From the NCBI GenBank assembly GCA_018365815.1, contig JAGZJH010000016.1, positions 1 to 64,000 on the forward strand: a stretch of DNA of 64,000 nt, in the 5' to 3' direction. How positions within the stretch are numbered: position 1 is the stretch's first letter; each line of letters opens with the position of its first letter. The notes beneath the pieces are model-generated. The model had not been told where the DNA came from and did no database searches. It was given only the letters and a program-made list of their open reading frames with translations. This DNA comes from Erysipelotrichaceae bacterium. Its GTDB lineage: Bacteria; Bacillota_I; Bacilli_A; Erysipelotrichales; Coprobacillaceae. The position numbers were made by a program, and so were the translations under genes. Shown here one piece after another: positions 42,902 to 51,665 of the stretch.

Positions 42902-44272
42902 TTATCGTTCCTCTTTCATACGTTTTTCAATTTGGGCTTGTTTAGCACGTTCTTTTTTCTGACGACGAATATCTTGACGAATAATTTCACGTTTTCTTTT
43001 CTTTAAGATCTTTTCGATTTCTCTTTTACGTTTTTTCTTATATCCCGGTTTTACCTTTGTAGGACGGTTCACCATTTTTGTAATTTGAGTTTCTAAATCA
43101 GATGTACGTTTAACACGTTTGACACGTCTTTCACGATCGGCAAGTTCAATCCATTGTCCATTTTTAAATTCTTTATTACTAAAAGTAATTCCTTTGTTTT
43201 CTAACGCTTTAATACTTCCTTCATCATCAGTTGAATACAAACTATAACATACTCCAGTATATTTACCTCGACCACTTCTACCCGCACGATGGATATAAAA
43301 ATCTAATTCACTAGGGAAATTCATTGAAATAATATGACTGGCACCATCAATATCAATTCCTCTTGCAGCAATATCTGTGGCAACTATATATTGATAATCC
43401 ATATTTTTAATTCTTCGCATCATTTGACGACGTTCTCTTGGTTCTAAATCTCCATGAATTTCACCCACACGGTACCCTTCTTCATATAAATTTTTAGCGA
43501 CTTCGCGTGCTTCACTACGTTTATTACAAAAGATTATACAAATATAAGGATCTATTCCTTGCATTATTTTTTTTAGGACTTCATAACGTGATTTATGGTG
43601 CGTAGGTACTAAAACATGCTCAATATTATCAGTTGTAATTTTTTTATCTGTCACTTCGATAATTTGTGGCGCTTTCATATATTTTTTTAAAAATGGACGA
43701 ATGTTTTGAGGAATAGTAGCACTAAATACAAGCATTTGTAAATCATCTTTCATCATTCCCGCAACCGCATCAATATCTTCTAAATAACCAAATTCTAATG
43801 TCATATCTGCTTCATCGATAATTAATATATCCGCAGTTGTAATCTTTAAGGCTTGTTCATCAAGAGATAAATCTTTAATACGTCCCGGTGTTCCAATCAC
43901 AACATGGGGTTGAATACTTAATTTATTAATTGCTTTTTGTTTATCATTCCCTCCAATAACTAATGAAACTCGAATATCAGGATTATTTTTTTGAAATAAT
44001 CTAGCGTGTTCAAAAATTTGTGAAGCAAGTTCTCTTGTAGGTGCAGTAATAACTGCTTGAACACGATCTAATGAAGGATTAATCATATCCATGACCGGAA
44101 TTAAAAAAGCGTGTGTTTTACCTGTTCCGGTTTGTGAAATTCCAATAATATCTCGGTGTTTATAGACTGCCGGAATGACGCTTTTTTGAATTTTAGTCGG
44201 TTGATTAAATTTTAATTGTTTTATTGTTTCCATTACAAATGGTTTAAATTCAAATTGTTCAAATGTTTTCAT
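42902..44272 (-). CDS. cshB: DEAD-box RNA helicase CshB-like
   Basis: A 456-residue helicase with the full motif set: QPTKIQ (Q), SQTGTGKT (I), APTRELASQ (Ia), TPGRI (Ib), DEAD as IIDEADMTLEFG (II), VFSATI (III), TDIAARGIDIDG (V) and HRAGRSGRG (VI). A basic, lysine/arginine-rich tail (about 400-456) is suited to RNA binding. CshB of Bacillus works in cold adaptation and ribosome or mRNA metabolism. AAAGGAG precedes the ATG; operon with nfo. Confidence 0.94.
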   Translation of the reverse strand: MKTFEQFEFKPFVMETIKQLKFNQPTKIQKSVIPAVYKHRDIIGISQTGTGKTHAFLIPVMDMINPSLDRVQAVITAPTRELASQIFEHARLFQKNNPDIRVSLVIGGNDKQKAINKLSIQPHVVIGTPGRIKDLSLDEQALKITTADILIIDEADMTLEFGYLEDIDAVAGMMKDDLQMLVFSATIPQNIRPFLKKYMKAPQIIEVTDKKITTDNIEHVLVPTHHKSRYEVLKKIMQGIDPYICIIFCNKRSEAREVAKNLYEEGYRVGEIHGDLEPRERRQMMRRIKNMDYQYIVATDIAARGIDIDGASHIISMNFPSELDFYIHRAGRSGRGKYTGVCYSLYSTDDEGSIKALENKGITFSNKEFKNGQWIELADRERRVKRVKRTSDLETQITKMVNRPTKVKPGYKKKRKREIEKILKKRKREIIRQDIRRQKKERAKQAQIEKRMKEER

Positions 44273-44311
44273 TCTATTCTCCTTTACTTATAAATTTTCA
44301 TACCTGTTGGT

Positions 44312-44340
44312 ATTATACATGAATAAACTTTAAATAGCAA
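44312..44340 (-). promoter_or_regulatory. cshB-nfo promoter
   Basis: Minus-strand -35 TTGCTA (44335-44340), 17-nt spacer, -10 TATAAT (44312-44317). Confidence 0.6.
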
Positions 44341-44381
44341 ATTTCAATACTTAGCATATACTAGAATGAGGAGGTTATACT

Positions 44382-44723
44382 ATGAACAACTACCCTATTT
44401 ATGATTCGTATTACAATGCTAGTCCAAATTTCAATTATTCTCAATACCCGATAGTTAATCCCTATCAAATGATGTTTCCTAAAAAACGCTCTATTGTCCC
44501 TTTAAATCTTCAAAGTACTTTAAGAACTGCTCAAAAAACTTTAAATACAGTCAATCAAATTATTCCCGTTATTTATCAAGTACGCCCAATATTAAATAAC
44601 GCTAAAACTGCATTTCGAGTTATTAAAGCTGTTAATCAAATGGATTTAAGTCCATCATACGATCAAGAAATAGATGAAGCAATCAATACATCTTCTAGTT
44701 TGGAATTTGAAAATATGTTATAA
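44382..44723 (+). CDS. yqfQ: YqfQ-like protein (VrrA family)
   Basis: A 113-residue protein with a tyrosine/asparagine/proline-rich N-terminus (about 1-40), similar to the low-complexity start of Bacillus YqfQ/VrrA. A conserved helical core follows: STLRTAQKTLNTVNQIIPVIYQVRPILNNAKTA. In Bacillus yqfQ lies between ispH and cshB; here it lies between the same two genes, divergent from cshB and 20 nt before ispH. Function unknown; VrrA-type proteins have been linked to the spore. GAGGAGG site before the ATG. Confidence 0.75.
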   Translation: MNNYPIYDSYYNASPNFNYSQYPIVNPYQMMFPKKRSIVPLNLQSTLRTAQKTLNTVNQIIPVIYQVRPILNNAKTAFRVIKAVNQMDLSPSYDQEIDEAINTSSSLEFENML

Positions 44724-44743
44724 TCTTACCAAGAGGTGAGAAA

Positions 44744-45667
44744 ATGAAGGTATTCAAAATTGTCCCTAGAGGATATTGTAAAGGGGTCGTTAATGCAATT
44801 AAAATCGCTAAAGAAAGTAAACAAAAATATCCTAACGATCCCATTTATATATTAGGAATGATTGTTCATAATCAATACATTGTCGATGCTTTAGACAAAT
44901 TAGGTATTAAAACTATTGATCAAAAAGGATTAACTAGATTAGAATTATTAGACTTAATTGATCATGGTATTGTCATTATTACTGCCCATGGTGCAGGAGA
45001 AAATGTTTTTGAAAAGGCAAAACAAAAAGGATTAAAAGTCATTGATGCCACTTGTAAAGACGTCATTAAAACACATAATTTAATCCGTAAAGCAATTGCT
45101 CAAGGTGAAGAAGTATTATACATTGGTAAAAAAGGTCACCCCGAAGCAGAAGGCGCTTTAGCCATTGATCATCAACATATTCATTTAATACAGACAATTC
45201 AAGATATTCAACCATTTATCAATAAAAATCAAAAATACATGGTTACTAATCAAACGACGATGAGTATGTGGGATGTACAGTCTTTATGTCACTACGCTCA
45301 ACAATATTTAAAAAATGTCCGTATTTTAGAAGAAACATGTCATGCCACTTCAATTAGACAACAAGCTATGTCTTCTCTACCTAAAGAAATTAGTGTCATT
45401 TATGTTGTCGGTGATCCACATTCAAATAATACCACTCGTTTAGCAGACATCGCTAAAGAACATTCTAATGCACGAGTATATTTAATTGAAACTATTGAAG
45501 ATATTTGTATTAATGATTTAAAAGAAAATGATTATATTGCCATTACTGCCGGGGCTTCGACACCAACCTATTTAACTAATCAAATTATTGACTATTTAGA
45601 ACAACTTGATTTAAACAATCAATCCACATATATTAAACCAAAAGTAGATTTAACTAAAATTATCTAA
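44744..45667 (+). CDS. ispH: 4-hydroxy-3-methylbut-2-enyl diphosphate reductase
   Basis: A 307-residue 4Fe-4S enzyme, last step of the MEP pathway, giving IPP and DMAPP from HMBPP. Cluster cysteines are C12 (GYCKGV), C104 (DATCKDV) and C199 (EETCHAT). Substrate-contacting motifs LGMIVHNQ, ITAHGAG, KGHPEAEG, TNQTTMS and GDPHSNNTTRL are present. The N-terminal GYCKGVVNAI departs slightly from the common GFCFGVKRAI. AAGAGGTGAG precedes the ATG. Cotranscribed with yqfQ. Confidence 0.95.
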   Translation: MKVFKIVPRGYCKGVVNAIKIAKESKQKYPNDPIYILGMIVHNQYIVDALDKLGIKTIDQKGLTRLELLDLIDHGIVIITAHGAGENVFEKAKQKGLKVIDATCKDVIKTHNLIRKAIAQGEEVLYIGKKGHPEAEGALAIDHQHIHLIQTIQDIQPFINKNQKYMVTNQTTMSMWDVQSLCHYAQQYLKNVRILEETCHATSIRQQAMSSLPKEISVIYVVGDPHSNNTTRLADIAKEHSNARVYLIETIEDICINDLKENDYIAITAGASTPTYLTNQIIDYLEQLDLNNQSTYIKPKVDLTKII

Positions 45668-45670
45668 ATA

Positions 45671-45699
45671 AAAAAGTTAGGATTACTCCTAACTTTTTT
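45671..45699. terminator. Bidirectional intrinsic terminator
   Basis: 12-bp stem AAAAAGTTAGGA/TCCTAACTTTTT with a TTAC loop between convergent ispH and rpsU. Confidence 0.92.
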
Positions 45700-45711
45700 A
45701 AGACACGCTAA

Positions 45712-45894
45712 TTATCTTTGTTTTCCTTTATTTTTTCTAGCCGCTTCTGACTTCATTTTTCTTTTTAACCCAGGTTTTACGTAAAATTCTCTTTTACGAG
45801 CTTCAGCTAGGGTTCCTGTTCTAGAAACTTGTCTTTTAAAACGACGTAATGCATCATCTAACGATTCATTTTCGCGTACCACTGTCTTAGCCAT
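45712..45894 (-). CDS. rpsU: 30S ribosomal protein S21
   Basis: A 60-residue basic protein: AKTVVRENESLDDALRRFKR, then EARKREFYVKPGLKRKMKSE. The start at MAKTVV is chosen for family length; the frame extends six codons further, through a ribosome site that contains an uninterrupted run of seven G (45904-45910 on plus). S21 helps 30S subunits initiate on mRNA. No yqeY gene follows, unlike in Bacillus. Confidence 0.95.
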   Translation of the reverse strand: MAKTVVRENESLDDALRRFKRQVSRTGTLAEARKREFYVKPGLKRKMKSEAARKNKGKQR

Positions 45895-45933
45895 TTGAAC
45901 TTTCCCCCCCATCTGTTTACTAATACAACAAGT

Positions 45934-45962
45934 ATTATACTATTAAGAACTAAAAAAATCAA
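45934..45962 (-). promoter_or_regulatory. rpsU promoter
   Basis: Minus-strand -35 TTGATT (45957-45962), 17-nt spacer, -10 TATAAT (45934-45939), 40 nt from the ATG. Confidence 0.7.
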
Positions 45963-46008
45963 TAAAAAATTTAATTAGTTTACCCAACTTTTTTCAAAAA
46001 ATACCATT

Positions 46009-47475
46009 TTATTCAAATTCATTAAAATCATCTTCACAGTAGATCTCATTTATTGCATTCATTACTGCTTGTTCATCACCAATATAAGGTTCAACACCGT
46101 CTTTACGAATCATCGTTTTTTCGTCACCTTTACCAATAATTAAAATAATATCCTCAGGATTTGCTGTTTCAACTGCTTGGTAAATTGCAGTTTCGCGATC
46201 TGTTACCACAATACAAGTGGCTTTTTTTATTCCTTCTTGAATTTCTTTACAAATTTTTTCAGGATCTTCATCACGACAATCTTCTTCTGTTAAGATAATA
46301 TGATCACAATAGCGATCTGCAATTTGACCTATTTCGAAACGTTTTTTAAATTCACGTTTTCCTACACAACCAAATACTGCAATAATTCTACCTTGATTTG
46401 AAACTTTTGAAGCAAATGAAAAGACTTCTTGATAATGGACAGGTGTATGTCCGTTATCTACAAAAATATTAAGATGATGTTTATTTTTAATGGCTTCTAA
46501 ACGTCCTTCAATGGTTCCTATTTTTTCAATTGTTTGAATACAGACTTCAATAGATAAGTTAAATTGAAGTAAAGTTAAAATAGAAGCTAAAATATGATAA
46601 ATATTAAATTCGCCTAGTAATTTAGTTTTCAGTGTATAAGTTTTTTCTTCATACATAATTTTAAACGAAGTATGATCGATGTTTAATTGAACATCAAACG
46701 CTCTTAAATACGCTGGATTTTTAATTCCATAACTATATACCCTAGCTTTTGTCACAGATGATATTTTATGATACATTAATTCATCATCACGATTAATAAT
46801 TGCCACTCCCCCTGGCTTCATCATACTAAATAATTTCAACTTTGCTTGAATGTAGTCTTCCATGTTTCCATGAAAATCTAAATGATCCGGTGATAAATTA
46901 GTAAACACTGCAATATCAAAATCAACACCCTGTACTCTTCCTAAACTTAATCCGTGACTGGATACTTCTAAACACGCCCCTTGAATATTGGCATTTACCA
47001 TTTTATTTAAATGTTCTTGTAGAAATATTACTTCCGGAGTAGTGTACATATACGAAATAAATTGATCATTAAACAATACATGGCGTGTTCCAATATAACC
47101 AAATGGCATAAATTGGTTTAATGATTGGTAAATTAATGTAGAAACAATTGTTTTACCGTTAGTTCCAGTCACTCCAATCATTTTTAACCTTTGACTAGGA
47201 TAGTCATAAAACTTACATGCTACTTCATTTAAGCGCGCAATAATATTAGTTGTTTGAAAAAAAATCACATCTTGAAAAGAATAATTAACCTCTTTTGTAT
47301 GCACAATACATTTTGCCCCACGATATATTGCCTCTTCTATAAATTGATGTCCATCAACCGAAAGACCATCTAAACAAAAGAAAATAGAATTAGGTTTGAT
47401 ACATCTTGAATCACTATGAATGGATTCAATGGCAATATCACTGTCAATTGGCAATAATTCTCTTAATTTTTTCAT
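46009..47475 (-). CDS. murE: MurE-like UDP-N-acetylmuramoyl-tripeptide synthetase, atypical motifs
   Basis: A 488-residue Mur ligase that would add the third stem amino acid to UDP-MurNAc-Ala-Glu. Domain 1 opens with SIHSDSRCIKPNSIFFCL; domain 2 has the ATP loop GVTGTNGKT, YTTPE and LEVSSHGLSLGRV; domain 3 follows EGRLEAI. Several usually fixed positions differ: DNPR reads EDCR (TEEDCRDEDP), DYAHTP reads DNGHTP, GGDRD reads VGKRE and GKGHE reads GKGDE. The third-position amino acid (DAP, Lys or other) therefore cannot be assigned. It is cotranslated with mtaB (4-nt overlap), with GAGGAG before the ATG. No other mur gene is near. Confidence 0.85.
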   Translation of the reverse strand: MKKLRELLPIDSDIAIESIHSDSRCIKPNSIFFCLDGLSVDGHQFIEEAIYRGAKCIVHTKEVNYSFQDVIFFQTTNIIARLNEVACKFYDYPSQRLKMIGVTGTNGKTIVSTLIYQSLNQFMPFGYIGTRHVLFNDQFISYMYTTPEVIFLQEHLNKMVNANIQGACLEVSSHGLSLGRVQGVDFDIAVFTNLSPDHLDFHGNMEDYIQAKLKLFSMMKPGGVAIINRDDELMYHKISSVTKARVYSYGIKNPAYLRAFDVQLNIDHTSFKIMYEEKTYTLKTKLLGEFNIYHILASILTLLQFNLSIEVCIQTIEKIGTIEGRLEAIKNKHHLNIFVDNGHTPVHYQEVFSFASKVSNQGRIIAVFGCVGKREFKKRFEIGQIADRYCDHIILTEEDCRDEDPEKICKEIQEGIKKATCIVVTDRETAIYQAVETANPEDIILIIGKGDEKTMIRKDGVEPYIGDEQAVMNAINEIYCEDDFNEFE

Positions 47476-48770
47476 AATATCTCCTCAATAAATTCACCTT
47501 GAATTCCTAGTGTATTCACGTCTGTAATACGAACTTTACAAACCTTTGAAATATATTTAGGATCTGTTTTCACATTAACTTTTAAATAATTTGATGAATG
47601 TCCAATCAAACGATCTTCGCCAAATTTTTCCTCAAAAATAACCTCAACAATTTCATTTACAAATTGTTTAGCATAATTTAAATGTAATTGTTTAGAAAGT
47701 GCAATCAATTTTTTAACACGTTCACTTTTGATACGTTCATCAACTTGCCCGTCCATCCTAGCCGCTGGTGTATTTTTACGTTTTGAATAAGGAAAAACAT
47801 GCAATTCACTGTACCCTATACGTTCAATAAAGCGATACGCTTCTTCAAACTCTTCTTCAGTTTCTTGTGGAAATCCTACAATCACATCAGTCGTTAATGC
47901 AATGCGTGGTAAGGCTTCTCTTATTTTATTTACTTTTTCCTCATATTCTTCTAAAGTATAATGACGTCTCATACGTTTTAAAATAGCATCACTACCAGAT
48001 TGAACAGGAATATGTAAATGATCGACAATAATTTTATTATGCTTAATAAGTTCAATAATTTCATCTGTAATTTGATTAATTTCAATTGAAGAAATTCTTA
48101 AACGTTTTAGACCATTAACTTTTGTGCATAAATCGACTAATAAATTATAAAAATTATAATCTGTTAAATCAATCCCATAAGCCCCCGTATGAATACCGGT
48201 AAGTACAATTTCCACAAATCCATGATCCACTAAAGTTTGTGCTTGTTTTAATACACTTTCAGGTTGTCTTGAACGAACAATCCCTCTTGCATAAGGGATA
48301 ATACAATAAGTACAAAAATTATTGCATCCATCTTGGATTTTTAAAAAAGCACGTGTATTTTCTGTAAATACATCAACATCAAGTTCTTCAAATTCTTTTT
48401 CTTTCATGACATTTGCGACTTTTTGTATTCTTTGTTTTGTTTTTAGATGCTCTTCTACTAGATGTCTAAACTGAGTCCCTAAAATAATATCGACACCATC
48501 AATAGCCGCAATTTCTTCGGGTGCCACTTGTGAATAACATCCTACTACACAAACGACTGCCTCACTATTTAAACGAATGGCACGACGAATCATTTGTCGT
48601 GATTTGCTATCTCCTGTATTTGTGACTGTACAAGTATTAATAATATAAACATCAGCCTGCTGTTTAAAACTTACTTTATGATAATCGTGGGCTTCAAACA
48701 GACGGATAATGGCTTCTGATTCATATGTATTCACCTTACAACCAAGTGTATGAATTGCAAATGTTTTCAT
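47472..48770 (-). CDS. mtaB: tRNA (t6A37) methylthiotransferase MtaB
   Basis: A 432-residue radical-SAM enzyme that converts t6A37 to ms2t6A in tRNA reading ANN codons. Three domains: N-terminal UPF0004 (TLGCKVNTYESEAI, INTCTVTNTGD, VVGCYSQ) holding one iron-sulfur cluster, the radical-SAM core with CNNFCTYC, and a C-terminal TRAM domain (IVEVIFEEKFGEDRLIGHSSNY). GGAGG in the last codons of the upstream orphan gene serves as ribosome site. The rsmE-mtaB order is conserved, apart from that insertion. Confidence 0.95.
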   Translation of the reverse strand: MKTFAIHTLGCKVNTYESEAIIRLFEAHDYHKVSFKQQADVYIINTCTVTNTGDSKSRQMIRRAIRLNSEAVVCVVGCYSQVAPEEIAAIDGVDIILGTQFRHLVEEHLKTKQRIQKVANVMKEKEFEELDVDVFTENTRAFLKIQDGCNNFCTYCIIPYARGIVRSRQPESVLKQAQTLVDHGFVEIVLTGIHTGAYGIDLTDYNFYNLLVDLCTKVNGLKRLRISSIEINQITDEIIELIKHNKIIVDHLHIPVQSGSDAILKRMRRHYTLEEYEEKVNKIREALPRIALTTDVIVGFPQETEEEFEEAYRFIERIGYSELHVFPYSKRKNTPAARMDGQVDERIKSERVKKLIALSKQLHLNYAKQFVNEIVEVIFEEKFGEDRLIGHSSNYLKVNVKTDPKYISKVCKVRITDVNTLGIQGEFIEEIL

Positions 48771-48772
48771 AA

Positions 48773-49546
48773 TTAACCTCCAATATACTTATATATGAGC
48801 TGTTGATAAACTTTTTTAGAGATATAAAGATGTTCAAACAAGAAATCAACTAACCCACTAGCATCATTTGATGCCATTAAATTTACAATGTGTTCTAATT
48901 CAATCATAGGTGCATTTTCTTTTTTTATGTCTTTAGAAACTATAATAATTTTTAAAGCAAATATATTAGTATGGTGATTAAAGATATAAATTGCTTTATA
49001 ATCTTCTAAATAAAAATAACTTAACTCTTTAATTCTAGCAATCATTTGAAAATCACTAAATCCATATAATAAACATATTTCACCATAAGTTTCCATTGGT
49101 GAGCATATTTCACTACGAAAGTCTTCTAATAAGTATTTATTTTGTTTTAAAAATAAAGATTGGTAATCTTGAATATAACGTTGATTAATTTCAAAATCAA
49201 AAAATGGCATTAAAATTAAATTTTCTTGAAAATAAAAATGAGGAATTTCATTTAAAATCAACTCTAATTCACCGCTAATTAACACCTGTCTTTGATGATA
49301 ATCCATATATTCCCATAAACCATGACAATCATTTAATAAATGTTGGTAAATTTGAGCTAAACGTTCTTTATTTAATAAACCATGATAATAGACTAAGGCA
49401 TATTGTAAATCATATTCGTCTTTTATCTTAATATTAATTCCGGCTGTGTTTAATGTTTTTAAATGTTTAGTTATTAAATTATATTTTTTTAATTGTTTAA
49501 TATTCGGATTAAATCCATATTTATTTAAGCCCCTATAAACGTCCAT
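48773..49546 (-). CDS. Hypothetical protein inserted between rsmE and mtaB
   Basis: A 257-residue soluble protein rich in tyrosine, leucine and isoleucine. It has no signal peptide, membrane helix, metal motif or nucleotide loop that I can see. Segments such as YHGLLNKERLAQIYQHLL and LVDFLFEHLYISKKVYQQLIYKYI look helical. GGGGAATT precedes the ATG, and the gaps are 10 nt to rsmE and 2 nt to mtaB, so it is a full operon member. Not recognised; in Bacillus rsmE and mtaB adjoin directly. Confidence 0.7.
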   Translation of the reverse strand: MDVYRGLNKYGFNPNIKQLKKYNLITKHLKTLNTAGINIKIKDEYDLQYALVYYHGLLNKERLAQIYQHLLNDCHGLWEYMDYHQRQVLISGELELILNEIPHFYFQENLILMPFFDFEINQRYIQDYQSLFLKQNKYLLEDFRSEICSPMETYGEICLLYGFSDFQMIARIKELSYFYLEDYKAIYIFNHHTNIFALKIIIVSKDIKKENAPMIELEHIVNLMASNDASGLVDFLFEHLYISKKVYQQLIYKYIGG

Positions 49547-49556
49547 GATAATTCCC

Positions 49557-50288
49557 CTATTCTAACTCTAAAGCATAACTAATTGCACTTAACATATATA
49601 ATGGTGCTGTCTCACTACGTAAAATACGTTTTCCAAGCGAACAAGATAACACTCCCATTTTATTTAATTTTTCAATTTCACTAGGGTCAAAACCACCTTC
49701 ACATCCAACAATAATAGTAATGCTTTCACCTTTCTTCATTTGACTTAATGTATTTTTTAATACACTAATTTCATTATTTTTAGCGTTTTGTTCATATGCA
49801 ACAATATTGTAATCACTCATCATATTGGCAATCTCATTAATTTGAATTAATGGTTGAAGATTGGGTATAATATTGCGATAAGATTGTTCAGCTGATTCTT
49901 TTAATATTTTACGATAACGGTCATATTTTTTACTGAATTTTTGAGCATCAGTTTTAATGACAGAACGTTTTGTCATTAAAGGAGTAATCGAATGTACTCC
50001 TAATTCACAAGCTTTTTGTAATACAAATTCAAACTTATCTCCCTTAGGTAAGGCATAAATTAAATGTACTTTAACCGGTAATTCGTGATTTTCATTTAAC
50101 TTTTCAAGTACTTTAATTAAACCACTACCAATATCTTCGATTTCACAAAGATAAACCTCTGCAGATTGATTAATACATATAATTTGATCTTTATTTTTCA
50201 TACGCATAACTTTTTTGATGTGATGTAAGTCTTCACTATTCATCAAAAAACCATCTAAGTTAAACTGATCAACAAAATAACGTTGCAT
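49557..50288 (-). CDS. rsmE: 16S rRNA (uracil1498-N3)-methyltransferase RsmE
   Basis: A 243-residue SPOUT-family methyltransferase. The N-terminal PUA-like domain starts MQRYFVDQ, with HHIKKVMRMK; the C-terminal knotted domain has KFEFVLQKACELGV, RSVIK, ESAEQSYRNIIP, IIVGCEGGFDPSEI and LGKRILRSETAPLYML. The start is at MQRYF, with GGAGGGG 4 nt upstream; the frame extends ten codons further without a ribosome site. First gene of the rsmE-orphan-mtaB-murE operon. prmA and dnaJ, usual upstream neighbours, are not present. Confidence 0.95.
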   Translation of the reverse strand: MQRYFVDQFNLDGFLMNSEDLHHIKKVMRMKNKDQIICINQSAEVYLCEIEDIGSGLIKVLEKLNENHELPVKVHLIYALPKGDKFEFVLQKACELGVHSITPLMTKRSVIKTDAQKFSKKYDRYRKILKESAEQSYRNIIPNLQPLIQINEIANMMSDYNIVAYEQNAKNNEISVLKNTLSQMKKGESITIIVGCEGGFDPSEIEKLNKMGVLSCSLGKRILRSETAPLYMLSAISYALELE

Positions 50289-50359
50289 AACACCCCTCCA
50301 TTTTTTCCATTTTATCATATCTTTATTTAAAACTCAAAAGATACCACACTTAAAAAGTA

Positions 50360-50384
50360 AAAAAATGCAGTATTTCTACTGCAT
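50360..50384 (-). terminator. Intrinsic terminator
   Basis: Minus-strand 8-bp stem ATGCAGTA/TACTGCAT with a GAAA tetraloop and T7 after the zinc-ribbon gene. Confidence 0.9.
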
Positions 50385-50386
50385 CG

Positions 50387-51568
50387 TTAAATATATTTCC
50401 CATTTTTACTTGAATTAAAAATATTTGTAATCCCTTCACCATTTAAATCCATTGAATACCATTCTTGTTCATTCATATCAAAATATACAATATAATCACC
50501 AGTTAAATAAATAGAAGTGACTAAAACATCTTGGTTCACCCATTGATTATCTGCTCCATTTGTTTTCATATTAATAATTTGACTTTGACTGTTGAAATAA
50601 TAAATATCATCATCATTTAATACGAATTCATAAGTGATTTCTTTATTTAAACGTTTTTTAGTTTGATCTTTTAAATCAAAGCAATAAATATACCCATCAG
50701 ATTGTGAAATATAATAAATTTTATCATCATTTACTACCATATTAAACACATATTCATTTAAAACTTCACTCACTTCGTTGGTTTTTAAATCTATTTTTTG
50801 GATATTACTTTGAGTAGAGAAGTATAAATAATCATCTACAATTTGTATATTATAACTGGCTTCGTCATTTAACTTTTTAGTTTCTTTAGTTTTTATATTG
50901 TATTGGTAAATTGATTCATGATCTGAATCATTTTGATAATACAAATAATCATCTTCGATAAACAAATAATAAGCATCTACTTCAATGATGATAGAGACTT
51001 CATTTGTTTTTAAATCATATTTTAAAATATTTCCGTTTTTATTTTCATCTTTAAAATAAAGTGCTTCATCATCAATCGTTAAATAAGAACAATTTCCTTC
51101 ATAAATGAGCTTTTGTGAAGTAAATCCTTCATCAAAAGAGGTAATGCCTTTTTCATTTGCAATGTAAATATGATTTTCATCAGTGCAAATTGCACCCCCT
51201 TTAACTAAATTGCTGACTTTGGTCACATCATCATTTTCTAAATAATTACCGCTAATTTCTTTATAATTATATTTATAATTTTCTTCATTACCTAATTGAT
51301 TTTGCGATGATTGTATCGTTCTTGATCGATCTAAATCAATTTTAAAGAAAATTAAAATGATACAAGTGACAATTAAAACTCCCCAAGCCATTTTATTTTT
51401 AACAATTCGTTGTTTTTTGACTTTTTCCATTGTATAAATATCTTGATGAAACTCACTTTCACTTATTTTTTCATTTTGGCTTGCTGTGTTTTCGCTTAAC
51501 TTAGCGCCACAAAAATCGCAATATTGAGTTCCTTTATCAACTTCATGACCACATACAGGACATTTCAT
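50387..51568 (-). CDS. Zinc-ribbon membrane protein with DUF5050-like beta-propeller
   Basis: A 393-residue protein. An N-terminal zinc ribbon (CPVCGHEVDKGTQYCDFCG, residues 3-21) is followed by a linker, one membrane helix (about 62-77) and an extracytoplasmic domain of about 290 residues built from six or more repeats of the type DDYLYYxN...IYQYNIKTKE. These resemble the DUF5050 propeller, in which each blade ends with a short acidic turn and tyrosine pair. The zinc ribbon would be cytosolic and the propeller outside. Function unknown; sensing or carbohydrate binding is a guess. Monocistronic, just downstream of clpB. Confidence 0.8.
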   Translation of the reverse strand: MKCPVCGHEVDKGTQYCDFCGAKLSENTASQNEKISESEFHQDIYTMEKVKKQRIVKNKMAWGVLIVTCIILIFFKIDLDRSRTIQSSQNQLGNEENYKYNYKEISGNYLENDDVTKVSNLVKGGAICTDENHIYIANEKGITSFDEGFTSQKLIYEGNCSYLTIDDEALYFKDENKNGNILKYDLKTNEVSIIIEVDAYYLFIEDDYLYYQNDSDHESIYQYNIKTKETKKLNDEASYNIQIVDDYLYFSTQSNIQKIDLKTNEVSEVLNEYVFNMVVNDDKIYYISQSDGYIYCFDLKDQTKKRLNKEITYEFVLNDDDIYYFNSQSQIINMKTNGADNQWVNQDVLVTSIYLTGDYIVYFDMNEQEWYSMDLNGEGITNIFNSSKNGKYI

Positions 51569-51639
51569 AATACCACCTCATTATATATATTATCATACTT
51601 TAACAAAAATTTCTTTAAATAACATAAATTACCACAATT

Positions 51640-51665
51640 AAAAAAGATGATGGTTTCCCATCATC
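51640..51665 (-). terminator. Intrinsic terminator of clpB
   Basis: Minus-strand GATGATGG/CCATCATC stem with a GAAA tetraloop and T6, overlapping the clpB stop. Confidence 0.9.
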
